Notes under the pieces: model-generated
Told to the model about the DNA's origin: nothing
Databases searched by the model: none
What the model saw: only the letters and a program-made list of their open reading frames with translations
In this document: positions 36,845 through 45,430 of the stretch, one piece after another
Numbering within the stretch: position 1 is the stretch's first letter
How the letters are laid out: every line of letters starts with the position of its first letter
Position numbers and translations under genes: made by a program
From: Methylobacterium mesophilicum
Lineage (GTDB): Bacteria > Pseudomonadota > Alphaproteobacteria > Rhizobiales > Beijerinckiaceae
DNA: 64,000 nt
Direction of reading: 5' to 3'
Assembly (NCBI RefSeq): GCF_022179445.1
Contig: NZ_BPQU01000003.1
Location: 62,001 to 126,000 of the forward strand

Positions 36845-37155
36845 GATTGATTCTCCTGCTCGACGCGATAATGGCCGTTCGCGACTTTCTCATCGGCGGC
36901 GGGGCCGCGGGACGCTTTCTGGTCCGAATGACCGCCTGAGGAACCACCGACCGCGGGCGGTGCCCGTCCGGCCTCGCCGGATTTGCCCCAGCCTTCCTTC
37001 GGCTCGGTCTTCGGCGCGCCGCCCCCGCCCATATCGGTGATCGCCGCCTGTTCGGAAGTTTGATGACCGCCACCCGCAGGGTGTTCACCCGGTGTGCCGA
37101 CCGTATCGTCGGGCTTGCGGGTCACCGTGCCGGAATCGCTGGTGAGTCGGGCCAT
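36841..37155 (-). CDS. 104-residue Gly/Pro-rich hydrophilic protein (second gene of small-protein operon)
   Basis: A soluble, low-complexity protein starting MARLTSDSGTVTRKPDDTVG, with a GGGGAPKTEPKEGWGKSGEAG centre. It is rich in Gly, Ser, Lys, Glu and Pro, with no Cys and almost no long hydrophobic runs. Its ATG overlaps the stop of the gene before it by one base (TGATG) and its stop overlaps the next start (GTGA). Such arrangements indicate coupled translation. The function is unknown; hydrophilin-like stress protection is only a guess. Confidence 0.65.
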   Translation of the reverse strand: MARLTSDSGTVTRKPDDTVGTPGEHPAGGGHQTSEQAAITDMGGGGAPKTEPKEGWGKSGEAGRAPPAVGGSSGGHSDQKASRGPAADEKVANGHYRVEQENQS

Positions 37156-37481
37156 CAGCGCTTCCCGTCGTCCTGGCCGACCGCCGCGGTGGCACGGTCG
37201 ATGGCCTTGGTCATATTCGCGCCCGTGCCGAAATCGCCCTGAAGCTTCTTCAGGTTCTCCGGGGGGGTCTCGGCCTCGGTGGCATCCGTGGCATCCGATC
37301 CGGGCGTTCCGGACGCGATCCGGGCTGCCTCCGCGTCGCCGGCCGGATCACGCTTGAGGTCCGCTTGTGTGTTGGCCGCCAATCCCACGTCGAGGGGCGA
37401 GTCCTGGCCGAGGTCCTGGCCGTTGCGGTCGGCATGAGCGTCGAAATCCTTCAACGACGGCCGTTTCGTCTGATCTGCCAT
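37155..37481 (-). CDS. 108-residue hydrophilic protein (first gene of small-protein operon)
   Basis: A soluble protein starting MADQTKRPSLKDFDAHADRN, rich in Asp, Ala, Lys, Thr and Gln. The second half (TEAETPPENLKKLQGDFGTG, then ANMTKAIDRATAAVGQDD) can form one amphipathic helix. It has no signal peptide or membrane span. It is the first of three coupled small genes and is preceded by about 100 bases without a gene. No known family was recognised. Confidence 0.68.
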   Translation of the reverse strand: MADQTKRPSLKDFDAHADRNGQDLGQDSPLDVGLAANTQADLKRDPAGDAEAARIASGTPGSDATDATEAETPPENLKKLQGDFGTGANMTKAIDRATAAVGQDDGKR

Positions 37482-37587
37482 GGCTCATGCCTCTCGTGCG
37501 TCACGCTGTGGCGGGACAACGGGGGCGGGTGACCAGGGTTGCGTCGGGCCGGCCGTTCCGGCTCGGGTTGGTCGTGCGACCTATGCC

Positions 37588-38085
37588 TCAGGGGCCCACG
37601 ATCTTCGGGACAACGTTCTGCGTCAGCGCCAGCACCGAATCCTCGGCATGCCCGGGATTGTCCGCCCGGGCCTGGATCGTCAGCAGGTCGCCGTCGCGCA
37701 GGATCACCGCGGTCGACCCCCCGCCATTCGCCAAGGCATAGACGGTGATCCACCCGACCGCCGGACTGACCGGCAGGGCCGAGAGGCGGCAATCGGGGTT
37801 CTGCTTGATGCAGAGCGATTCGAGTTTCGCCAGGGATGTCTCCCCGGATCGTACGCGCTTCTCGGTCCCGTCAGTCGAGCGTCCGACCTGTATCTCGACG
37901 GACGGTGACCCCTTGCACGAGGCGCAGGTCAGGTTGAGGTCGAGCGGTGTCGCCTGCACCGCCGCATTGCTGCCGATCGCGGCGCGAATTGGGTCTACGA
38001 AGCCCGTGAGGTCGTGACTGACGAAGCCCTGCGCCTGTGCGGCCGGGGCAACGAGACAGCCGAGGAGAACGAGAAGCCAGCGCAT
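37588..38085 (-). CDS. Secreted/periplasmic protein, function unknown
   Basis: A 165-residue protein with a clear signal peptide (MRWLLVLLGCLVAPAAQAQG, cleavage after AQA expected near residue 18). The mature part has a CxxC pair (LTCASCKG) and one more pair of Cys (LCIKQNPDC) and ends in a compact beta-rich region (VGWITVYALANGGGSTAVIL). Disulfides or metal binding are possible in the periplasm. The gene lies upstream of the small-protein operon on the same strand, 106 bases away. Confidence 0.7.
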   Translation of the reverse strand: MRWLLVLLGCLVAPAAQAQGFVSHDLTGFVDPIRAAIGSNAAVQATPLDLNLTCASCKGSPSVEIQVGRSTDGTEKRVRSGETSLAKLESLCIKQNPDCRLSALPVSPAVGWITVYALANGGGSTAVILRDGDLLTIQARADNPGHAEDSVLALTQNVVPKIVGP

Positions 38086-38512
38086 GCGGACAGATCCGTC
38101 TTGTCGTCAGGCCGCCCGCGGCGCGCCAGCAACCCGGGACTCAGATGACCCATGCGCGAAGGTTTTCCAAGATTGCCGCAAGTGATGGCCCTCTTGCGGC
38201 ACGTGTGCAACCAATGACGCGAAGACGTAGTTTGACTGTATAGATCCGCGTCAGACTTATAATCGCGCGCAATTAACTATTTAATTAAGCCATTTTCTCG
38301 TAAATAAAAAAACAATACTGCCTTAAGGTGATTGAGGAAAATTGGCCGGGCGGCGGTGAGATCGTCGTGCAAACTCTCATGACGAAACGGCCATTCGGCC
38401 ATCCGCTGTGCCAGGGTGACGCCTTGAAAAGAAAGGCCGCACCGCCTCCGAAGAGCCAATGCCGCCTGACACCCAAGATGCGGCGCGGGCTGCGCGCCGC
38501 AGCGATGGCGGA
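38086..38512. other. AT-richer intergenic region upstream of the secreted-protein gene
   Basis: 427 bases with no supported gene. The segment 38240-38330 is strikingly AT-rich for this genome (runs such as TTAACTATTTAATTAAG and AAATAAAAAAAC). It may hold promoters or sites for a nucleoid protein of the MucR type. Confidence 0.45.
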
Positions 38513-39487
38513 TCAGCCGATTCCGTCGAACAGGGCCGACGAGATGTAGCGCTCGGCGAACGAGCAGGCGATCGTGACGATCCGCTTGCCCTGGAACTCC
38601 GGCCGCTTCGCCAGCTCCAGTGCCGCCGCGACGTTGCCGCCGGTGGAGATGCCACCCGGTATGCCCTCAAGGCGGGCCAGCGCCCGCGACGTCTCGAAGG
38701 CGGTGTCGTTGGAGACCTTGAGCACGCCGTCCAGGATGTCCGTGTGCAGGTTTCCAGGGATGAAGCCCGCGCCGATACCCTGGATCTTGTGCGGACCGGG
38801 CTGGCCGCCGGAGATGACCGGGGAATCCACCGGCTCGACGGCGAACACCTGCAGGCCCGGCAGGCGCGGCTTCAAGACTTCGCCGACGCCGGTCACGGTC
38901 CCGCCGGTGCCGACGCCGGCCACGAACGCGTCGAGCTTGCCGCCCGTGTCGGTCCAGATCTCCTCGGCGGTGGTCTTCCGGTGGATCTCCGGGTTGGCCG
39001 GGTTCGAGAATTGCTGCGGCATCACCGAGCCAGGGATCTCCTTCAGCAGTTCCTCGGCCTTGGCGATGGCGCCCTTCATGCCCTGCGCGCCCGGGGTGAG
39101 CGCCAGCTCAGCGCCGAGGAACGCCAGCATCTTGCGCCGCTCGATGGACATCGTCTCGGGCATCACCAGGATCAGCCGGTAGCCGCGGGCCGCGGCCACG
39201 AAGGCCAGCGCGATCCCGGTATTGCCGGATGTCGGCTCGACCAGCGTACCGCCGGGTTGCAGCTTGCCCGAGGCCTCGAGGGCGTCGATCATGTTGACGC
39301 CGATCCGGTCCTTCACGCTGGCGATCGGGTTGAAGAACTCGAGCTTCAGCAGGATCTCGGCATCGACGCCGTGCTCCTTGGGCAGGCGGTTGAGGCGCAC
39401 CAGCGGGGTGTTGCCGATGGTCTCGGTGATCGAGCCGTAGACACGGCCGTGGCCGACCTTCGCCGGCGCGTTGAGGGAATCGGCCAT
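38513..39487 (-). CDS. cysK: O-acetylserine sulfhydrylase (cysteine synthase A)
   Basis: A 324-residue PLP enzyme that makes cysteine from O-acetylserine and sulfide. The PLP lysine is Lys59 in [11 protein letters not shown], and the [12 protein letters not shown] loop binds the substrate. The phosphate loop [13 protein letters not shown] is intact. The C-terminal [15 protein letters not shown] is slightly different from the common GISSGAA, without loss of a catalytic residue. The gene is monocistronic and divergent from the TAXI gene. Confidence 0.95.
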   Translation of the reverse strand: MADSLNAPAKVGHGRVYGSITETIGNTPLVRLNRLPKEHGVDAEILLKLEFFNPIASVKDRIGVNMIDALEASGKLQPGGTLVEPTSGNTGIALAFVAAARGYRLILVMPETMSIERRKMLAFLGAELALTPGAQGMKGAIAKAEELLKEIPGSVMPQQFSNPANPEIHRKTTAEEIWTDTGGKLDAFVAGVGTGGTVTGVGEVLKPRLPGLQVFAVEPVDSPVISGGQPGPHKIQGIGAGFIPGNLHTDILDGVLKVSNDTAFETSRALARLEGIPGGISTGGNVAAALELAKRPEFQGKRIVTIACSFAERYISSALFDGIG

Positions 39488-39754
39488 CGCGGAACTCCTG
39501 CAGGTGACGGGTCGAACTGATGTCGGGTCCGTGCGGTCCAGGCCAAGGGGTGCCTCGGCCGACCGGCGGACAGGAGGCTGCGATATCGCGTCGCCGAACC
39601 CGGGGCAATTGGGCTAAGTGGCCTGCACGAAAGTTCTTTTTGCAGATTCCGTGGATTGCAGGCGAATATGGGAGACCGTCGCTGACGCGCAATCGTTTTG
39701 TGGAATATCTTTCTCCGGACGTGATCGAGGTAAGCTTTCGGATCGAGGTCCCAT

Positions 39755-40708
39755 ATGGAACGCGATTGTGCCACAGCGACTCGCCGCGTGGCTCTCACGG
39801 CGGCTCTCGGCCTTCTCGTCACCCGAACCGCGCGGGCCGCGGAGCCGGTGCGCGTCGTGCTCGCCACCGCAACGGCCGGCGGCGGCTTCCCCGCTTTCGG
39901 GGATGCCTTCGCGGCGGCGATCAAGGCGGCGGATCCCGAGCTGACCATCGAGACGCGCGCCAGCGGCGGATCGGCGGAGAATGTCGCCCTCCTGCGGGCC
40001 GGCCGGGTCGATCTGGCGCTGGTCCAGGGAGAATACGCCTATCCCGCATTGGCCGAGCCCGGGGACCTCACGGTCCTGGCGCCGATGTATCCCACGCCGG
40101 GGCTGTTCGCCGTCCCGGCGGGAAGCCCGATCCAGGCCGTCGTGGATCTGCGCGGGCGAACCGTGGTGCTGGGCACGCACAATTCCGGATTGACCGTCAT
40201 GGGCCGCAGCGTCCTCGAAGCCTCGGGTCTCGACCCGGCGCGCGACATCCGCCCGATCCTGCTCGACCGAGCGGGCGACGGGCCGCCCATGGTTCAGGAT
40301 GGTCGTGCCGACGCGCTCTGGGGCGGCGGTCTGGGATGGCCGGGTTTCGTGGCGATGGCGAAAGCGCCGGGCGGTGCGCGCTTCTTCGGGCCGTCCGAGG
40401 CCGGTATCGCGCGCCTCGCGCAACCCGGCGCGGCCCTCAAGCGCCTGACCGTGCCGGCCGGCAGCTTCGCAGGTCAGCCCGCCGCGATCGAGACGGTGGG
40501 CTCCTGGAGTCTCATCTTGGCGCGGCCCGGCTTCGAACCGGAGACGGCTTTGCGGATCGTCCGCGCCCTGGCCCGGACCGACATGGCCGCGCGGCATCCA
40601 CAAGGTGCCGACACCCATCCGAGGAATCTCGTCGGGGTCGTGCCGGCATCCCGGCTCAACCCCGGCACCCTGCGCTATCTCAACGAGACCGGCGTTCCGG
40701 TCCGCTGA
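39755..40708 (+). CDS. TAXI-family solute-binding protein
   Basis: A 317-residue exported protein. Its N-terminal signal sequence (about residues 1-29, ATRRVALTAALGLLVTRTARA) may be a twin-arginine signal. The mature part is the type-II periplasmic-binding fold of TAXI proteins: LATATAGGGFPAFGDAFA, RASGGSAENVALLRAGRVDLALVQ and HNSGLTVMGRSVLEASGL. TAXI proteins normally deliver a ligand to TRAP transporters, but no DctQM-like genes are present nearby. The ligand is unknown. The start ATG at 39755 has GAGG seven bases before it. Confidence 0.82.
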   Translation: MERDCATATRRVALTAALGLLVTRTARAAEPVRVVLATATAGGGFPAFGDAFAAAIKAADPELTIETRASGGSAENVALLRAGRVDLALVQGEYAYPALAEPGDLTVLAPMYPTPGLFAVPAGSPIQAVVDLRGRTVVLGTHNSGLTVMGRSVLEASGLDPARDIRPILLDRAGDGPPMVQDGRADALWGGGLGWPGFVAMAKAPGGARFFGPSEAGIARLAQPGAALKRLTVPAGSFAGQPAAIETVGSWSLILARPGFEPETALRIVRALARTDMAARHPQGADTHPRNLVGVVPASRLNPGTLRYLNETGVPVR

Positions 40709-40718
40709 CGCCCGGTCC

Positions 40719-41246
40719 CTACCGGAACGAAGCGACGCGGCGGTCGCGCTTGCGCTCGGCTGCGGGCTGGTAGGCGATCTCGGCGTGGTGGGTGCAGTAC
40801 GGCAGCCCGGTGATCGAGCGGGCGCCGCAGAACCGGAATTCCGGCGTGGTCGGATCGCCCAGCGGCCAGCGGCACATCGATTCCCGCAGGTCCATGATCG
40901 TGACCCGCTTCGACACCGCCAGCGCCACCGGCTCGGGGGCGGGAGCGGGCGTCGGGAAGACCGGTGCCGGACGATGCGATAGGATCGCCACCGGCTCGGG
41001 AGCCTGCGTCTCGACCACCGCGATGGCGGTCTCGATCTCGACGGCCTTGGGGGTCGGCGTCGAAGCGGGAGCCTCCTCGGCACCCCGGGCGCGACCACCC
41101 AGGCCGAGGCGATGCACCTTGCCGATCACCGCGTTGCGGGTGACGCCGCCGAGCTGCGCCGCGATCTTGCTCGCGCTCTGCCCGTCTTCCCACAGCCGGC
41201 GCAGGAGCGCCACGCGATCATCTGTCCAGCTCAGGCCCGCTTCCAT
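40719..41246 (-). CDS. gcrA: Cell cycle regulator GcrA
   Basis: A 175-residue GcrA. The N-terminal HTH is MEAGLSWTDDRVALLRRLW and ASKIAAQLGGVTRNAVIGKVHRLGL. After a Pro/Ala-rich linker the C-terminal RNA-polymerase-contacting part has MCRWPLGDP, FRFCGARSITGLPYC and HHAEIAY. GcrA binds sigma-70 and activates genes at methylated GANTC sites, together with CcrM and CtrA, in alphaproteobacterial cell-cycle control. It is convergent with the TAXI gene at a distance of ten bases. Confidence 0.95.
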   Translation of the reverse strand: MEAGLSWTDDRVALLRRLWEDGQSASKIAAQLGGVTRNAVIGKVHRLGLGGRARGAEEAPASTPTPKAVEIETAIAVVETQAPEPVAILSHRPAPVFPTPAPAPEPVALAVSKRVTIMDLRESMCRWPLGDPTTPEFRFCGARSITGLPYCTHHAEIAYQPAAERKRDRRVASFR

Positions 41247-41688
41247 AGTCCCCCTCCGCCCCTGCGGCCCGCGCGCTCTGCCGAGGTGACGCTATGCGTT
41301 CCGGGCCGATCAAGACCCTCGCAGCTCATAAGAGCCGTGCGAACAGCACCCGTGCGCGTCACCCGTGCGCGTCGGCTGCCGCACCACGTGCGACACCCTG
41401 TCTCGTCAGGCCACGGCCGGACCCTAGCGCGGCGCTCGCGGCGCTTGCAAGGGCGGCCCGTTGCCCGAGTCGCCCCCTGTCCACCGGCAATGACCGGTCG
41501 GCCTCGGAAGGTGGTTACCGCCGCCGGGGGGCGTCGCACACCCCGACGTCACGTGTCGCGGGCGTCACAGGCCGACGTAATCGCATCACAATCGTACCGA
41601 ATGCTAAGCTTAGCCGGAACGAGGTCACGGCCGAGCTGCTTCCTTGTGGCAGAAGGGGCAAGCGTTGCTGTTTTCCGAGGTGAGGACG
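41247..41688. other. Intergenic region between gcrA and patatin-like gene
   Basis: 442 bases between divergent genes with no supported frame. Contains the 13-base tandem repeat listed separately and an AT-richer stretch around 41580-41620 that could hold the patatin-gene promoter. Confidence 0.45.
41347..41372. repeat. Tandem duplication of a 13-base unit
   Basis: Two exact copies of CACCCGTGCGCGT stand at 41347-41359 and 41360-41372, about 100 bases upstream of gcrA. Function unknown; the copy number may vary by slippage. Confidence 0.6.
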
Positions 41689-42876
41689 ATGGGTTACCGT
41701 CAGGGGGGTCTGCGCGTGTTGCTCGCGCTCGGGCTGGCCGGCCAGGTCGCGGCCTGCGGCAGCGTCCCGCGCACCGCCTACACCGCCGAGCAGGCGGCGC
41801 TCGCCAGCGTGCCCGGGATACCGGGCGCGCGCGTCTACGCCGACGCATCGGTCGATACGATCGCCGAACTCGCCGGCAATCCGCTGCGCCGTTCCGCGGG
41901 CTTCAACTATCTGGCGCTGTCGGGCGGCGGCGGCGATGGCGCCTACGGGGCCGGCGTCCTGAACGGCTGGACAGCCTCGGGCACGCGCCCGGAATTCACG
42001 CTGGTCTCCGGCGTGTCGACCGGGGCGCTGATCGCCCCCTTCGCGTTCCTGGGGCCGGCCTACGACGCGTACCTGACCGAGTTCTACACCAGCGGCGTGG
42101 CCGGCGAACTCGTGACGTCGCCCAGCATCTCAAACATTCTGTTCGGCTCCGGCCTGTTCGGCGACGGGCGCCTGCGCAACCTGATCGCCCGCTACGTCAC
42201 CCCGGAACTGCTCACCGCCATCGCCGAGGAACACGCCAAGGGGCGCCGCCTCATGGTCGTAACGACCAACCTCGATTCGCAGCGCTCGGTGATCTGGAAC
42301 ATGGGCGCCATCGCGTCGAGCGGTGCGCCGAACGCCCTCGATCTGTTCCGCGACGTGCTGGCCGCCTCCGCCAGCGTCCCGGCGGTGTTCCCGCCACAGA
42401 TGATCGACGTGACCGCCGCCGACGCACGCTTCCAAGAGATGCATGTCGACGGGTCCGTGGTCACCCCGGTCTTCACGCTGCCGCAGACGCTTCTGCTGCG
42501 CGACGGGAAGATCCGCACCGGCGGCAAGGCCAACATCTACGTGGTGATCAACGGCCGGCTGGAGCCGGACTTCGAAGTGACGAAGGACAACACCCTGTCC
42601 ATCGTCGAGCGCTCGTTCACGACGGCGAGCCGCGCCCGCTCACGCGCCACGCTGACCGCGACCTACGCGCTGGCCCGCAGCAACGGGATGAGCTTCAACC
42701 TCACCTATATCGACGAGAACGGCCCGAAGGCCTCGGCCGCGAAGGGCTTCGACACCGCCTACATGCGGGCCCTCTATCAGGAGGGTCTCGAAAAGGGCCG
42801 GACCGGCACCTTCTGGCAGCACACCGTCCCGGCCTCGCCGACGCTCAAGCAGACCGCGGCGGCGGTCGCGAACTGA
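41689..42876 (+). CDS. Patatin-like phospholipase lipoprotein
   Basis: A 395-residue predicted lipoprotein. The signal ends in the lipobox-like QVAAC with Cys23. The patatin domain has the oxyanion hole SGGGGDGAYGAG (about 78-89), the nucleophile in GVSTGA (Ser110) and the catalytic Asp254 in HVDGSV. Patatin-like proteins hydrolyse phospholipids or other acyl esters. Lipidation suggests it works in the periplasm, in the inner leaflet of the outer membrane or at the inner membrane. The start is the ATG at 41689 with GAGG before it. Confidence 0.85.
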   Translation: MGYRQGGLRVLLALGLAGQVAACGSVPRTAYTAEQAALASVPGIPGARVYADASVDTIAELAGNPLRRSAGFNYLALSGGGGDGAYGAGVLNGWTASGTRPEFTLVSGVSTGALIAPFAFLGPAYDAYLTEFYTSGVAGELVTSPSISNILFGSGLFGDGRLRNLIARYVTPELLTAIAEEHAKGRRLMVVTTNLDSQRSVIWNMGAIASSGAPNALDLFRDVLAASASVPAVFPPQMIDVTAADARFQEMHVDGSVVTPVFTLPQTLLLRDGKIRTGGKANIYVVINGRLEPDFEVTKDNTLSIVERSFTTASRARSRATLTATYALARSNGMSFNLTYIDENGPKASAAKGFDTAYMRALYQEGLEKGRTGTFWQHTVPASPTLKQTAAAVAN

Positions 42877-42932
42877 CGGATGCGAACAGCAACGCCGCGC
42901 ACCCGAGCGGGCGCGCGGCGCGGCGACTGAGG

Positions 42933-43061
42933 TTACTTGCCCAGGATCTTGGTGACCAGGCGACCGATCGGCGTCGCGGTGCTGGCGTTCCGGTCGTCGC
43001 GGTCAAGGGGGCGGTTCTCGTTGCCGAGAAGCTTGGTGACGATGCGTCCGATCAGGCTCAT
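42933..43061 (-). CDS. 42-residue protein with internally duplicated IGR-VTK-LG motif
   Basis: A 42-codon frame with a GGGAGA five bases before its ATG. The product starts MSLIGRIVTKLLGN and ends TPIGRLVTKILGK. The ten-residue pattern IGRxVTKxLG thus occurs twice around a charged linker (ENRPLDRDDRNAS). Each copy can form a short amphipathic helix with basic residues, as in membrane-surface or antimicrobial-like peptides. No family was recognised. It lies downstream of pyk on the same strand, 84 bases away. Confidence 0.62.
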   Translation of the reverse strand: MSLIGRIVTKLLGNENRPLDRDDRNASTATPIGRLVTKILGK

Positions 43062-43145
43062 GGGTCTCTCCCGGCGTTCGCGCCAAAACGGCGCAGCTTG
43101 CCCATTAACGGGCGATGCGCGCGCGGCGTTCCCCGCTGAACGGCG

Positions 43146-44573
43146 TCAGACCTGCATCAGCCGGATGTTGTTGGTGTTCCCAACAGTGTGGAACGGGATG
43201 CCGGCCGTCACGACGATGATGTCGTTCGGCTTGGCGAAACCTTCCGCCCGCGCGTACTCACCTGCTTTGGCGGTCATCTCCTCGTAGGAATCGACGTCGT
43301 CGGTGTGGACGCTGTGTGCCCCCCAGAGCAGGCACAGGCGCCGCGAGGTGGCGAGACTCGGGGTCAGCGCCAGGATCGACGAGGCGGGGCGCTTGCGCGC
43401 GACCCGGGCGGCCGTCGTCCCGCTGGTGGTGTAGGTCACGATCGCACTGGCGCGCACCGCCTCGGCCAGGTCCGCGGTGGCGGTGGCCACGGCATGGGGT
43501 GGGGTCTCCTCCTCGCCGGGCTCGGAGGCCGCCACGATCGAGTGGTAGAGCTTGTGCCCCTCCACGCTGCGGATGATCCGGTCCATCATCGATACGGCCT
43601 CGACCGGGTACTTGCCGGTGGCCGATTCCGCCGACAACATCACCGCGTCGGCGCCGTCGTAGATCGCCGTCGCGACATCCGACGCCTCGGCGCGGGTCGG
43701 GGCGGGGGCCTGGACCATCGAGTCGAGCATCTGCGTCGCCACGATCACGGGCTTCACGGCGAGCCGACAGGCGCGGATCAACTCCTTCTGCCGCCCGGGC
43801 ACGTCCTCGTGCGGGATCTCGACGCCGAGATCGCCCCGGGCGACCATCACGGCATCCGAAAGCCGGATGATGTCGTCGATCCGCTCCAGCGCTTGCGGCT
43901 TCTCGATCTTCGACATGATACCGGCCCGGTCGCCGATGATCCCGCGCGCCTCGATCAGGTCGGACGGCTTCTGGACGAAGGACAGGGCGACCCAGTCGAC
44001 GCCGAGGTCGAGCCCGAACGCGAGGTCCGCACGGTCCTTCTCGGTGAGCGGCGACAGGTCCAGGAGCGTTCCCGGCAGGTTGACGCCCTTGCGGTTCGAG
44101 ATGACGCCGCCCGTGATCACCTCGGCGGTGATCGCGTCCCGCTCCGGCCCGAGGACGCGGACCCGCACCCGCCCGTCGTCGATCAGGAGTTCCTGTCCGG
44201 GCACCACCGCGGTGAAGATTTCCGGGTGGTGGAGCGGGATCGCCTGCTTGTCGCCGTCGGCCCCCTCGAGGACGAAGCGGATCGTCTCCCCGGCGACGAG
44301 ATCCTGGCGCCCGCCCTGCAGCGTGCCGATGCGGATCTTCGGTCCCTGCAGGTCCTGCAGGATGCCGATCGGGCGGCCGACGTCCCGCTCGAGGGCGCGG
44401 ATCGCCGCGTGGACCTTGGCGTGGTCTTCCTGCACGCCGTGGCTGAAGTTGAGCCGGAAGGTGTCGACGCCGGCGAGGAACAAGTCGCGCAATCGGTCGG
44501 GTGCCGAACTGGCCGGGCCGACGGTGGCGACGATCTTGGCGTGGCGGTGACGGCGCATGCGGGCCTCTGCCAT
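43146..44573 (-). CDS. pyk: Pyruvate kinase
   Basis: A 475-residue enzyme converting phosphoenolpyruvate and ADP to pyruvate and ATP. The fold begins KIVATVGPAS and includes FRLNFSHG, LQDLQGPKIR, LSFVQKPSD, SKIEKPQALERI, VARGDLGVEIP and DGADAVMLSAESATGKYP. The C-terminal domain has the usual VTYTTSGTTAARVARKRP segment. ATG 44573 has a GGAG about eight bases before it. Single gene, upstream of the small duplicated-motif gene. Confidence 0.96.
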   Translation of the reverse strand: MAEARMRRHRHAKIVATVGPASSAPDRLRDLFLAGVDTFRLNFSHGVQEDHAKVHAAIRALERDVGRPIGILQDLQGPKIRIGTLQGGRQDLVAGETIRFVLEGADGDKQAIPLHHPEIFTAVVPGQELLIDDGRVRVRVLGPERDAITAEVITGGVISNRKGVNLPGTLLDLSPLTEKDRADLAFGLDLGVDWVALSFVQKPSDLIEARGIIGDRAGIMSKIEKPQALERIDDIIRLSDAVMVARGDLGVEIPHEDVPGRQKELIRACRLAVKPVIVATQMLDSMVQAPAPTRAEASDVATAIYDGADAVMLSAESATGKYPVEAVSMMDRIIRSVEGHKLYHSIVAASEPGEEETPPHAVATATADLAEAVRASAIVTYTTSGTTAARVARKRPASSILALTPSLATSRRLCLLWGAHSVHTDDVDSYEEMTAKAGEYARAEGFAKPNDIIVVTAGIPFHTVGNTNNIRLMQV

Positions 44574-44696
44574 GAAGACGATCTCCGGAAATCGGCCGGG
44601 CGATCGGGCCCGCCGATGGCCCCCACATTGGTAAGGATGAGCACGGAGGCGAGCGTTTTCTGGCGGTCCGGAGAAATTCGCCGTTCGGACCGTCTC

Positions 44697-45194
44697 CTAC
44701 CTGGCGACCTCCCGGGCGATGCCGGCGAGCCCGTCATCGTAGATGCCGGTGATATCCTTGAGGGCGTCGGCGTCGCTCATGCCCTCGGCGTCGAAGGTCG
44801 CGGTCCAGACCACCGTGGAGCCCGCGCCGTTCGGGCGGACCGCCAGGGTCGCGTTGTAGGCGCGCACCGGCAGCGGGCCCTGGATGAAGCTGTAGCTGTA
44901 GCTCATGGCCGCCTCGTCCCGGGCGGTCTCGACCTCGACGATCGTACCGAGGCCGCCCTTCGCCACCAGGCCGCGGATCTGTGCGCGGATGCCGTCGTCG
45001 TCGTCCTCGCGCGACAGGATGCAGCGTTCGACCTGCGGGTGCCACAGGCCGATCGCGCAGAAATCGCCGATCAGCGCCCAGACCGCGGCGGGCGGTGCCG
45101 GGATGTCGCGGCTGCGGGTGACTTCGAGGGCGCAGGCCGGGCCGGCCGCCAGCAGGCCTGCTGCGCAGATCGCCCACGGGGTGGGTCGCTTCAC
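44697..45194 (-). CDS. Exported SRPBCC (START-like) domain protein
   Basis: A 165-residue protein of the polyketide-cyclase/START-like SRPBCC fold (SRDIPAPPAAVWALIGDF, YSFIQGPLPVRAYNATLAVRP, VWTATFD). The start is set at GTG 45194, which has GGAGG eight bases before it and gives a proper signal peptide, KRPTPWAICAAGLLAAGPACA. The longer frame would lack an N-terminal signal. It probably binds a small hydrophobic ligand in the periplasm. No partner is apparent. Confidence 0.72.
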   Translation of the reverse strand: MKRPTPWAICAAGLLAAGPACALEVTRSRDIPAPPAAVWALIGDFCAIGLWHPQVERCILSREDDDDGIRAQIRGLVAKGGLGTIVEVETARDEAAMSYSYSFIQGPLPVRAYNATLAVRPNGAGSTVVWTATFDAEGMSDADALKDITGIYDDGLAGIAREVAR

Positions 45195-45333
45195 GATGGG
45201 GCCTCCGCCGGATGTCGCAGGTTGGAAGTAGGGTGCCTGCCGAACGAAGCCCATGCGGACACCGGCCGCCGATCCCTGGAAACCGCCGGGCTCAGCCGGT
45301 AAGACGGCTGGGTCGAGCCGGTGGCTTGCTCGA

Positions 45334-45365
45334 CGGGATTCGTCGCTGCGCGCGCAATGACGGCG
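45334..45365 (+). repeat. Single REP-like arm
   Basis: A segment CGGGATTCGTCGCTGCGCG followed by CGCAATGACGGCGG. It is similar to the right arm of the element at 21431-21523 and, in inverse, to its left arm. It is one copy of a dispersed repeat. Confidence 0.45.
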
Positions 45366-45430
45366 GATCAGCGTTTGATCTGAGCTGCATGTCAGGCTTG
45401 GAGGCGGAGACGCCGTTGGACGATCGCATC

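Noticed and set aside
38277..38459. 60-codon minus-strand frame in the AT-richer intergenic region
   Set aside because: No ribosome binding site, random-looking composition and no relation to neighbours.
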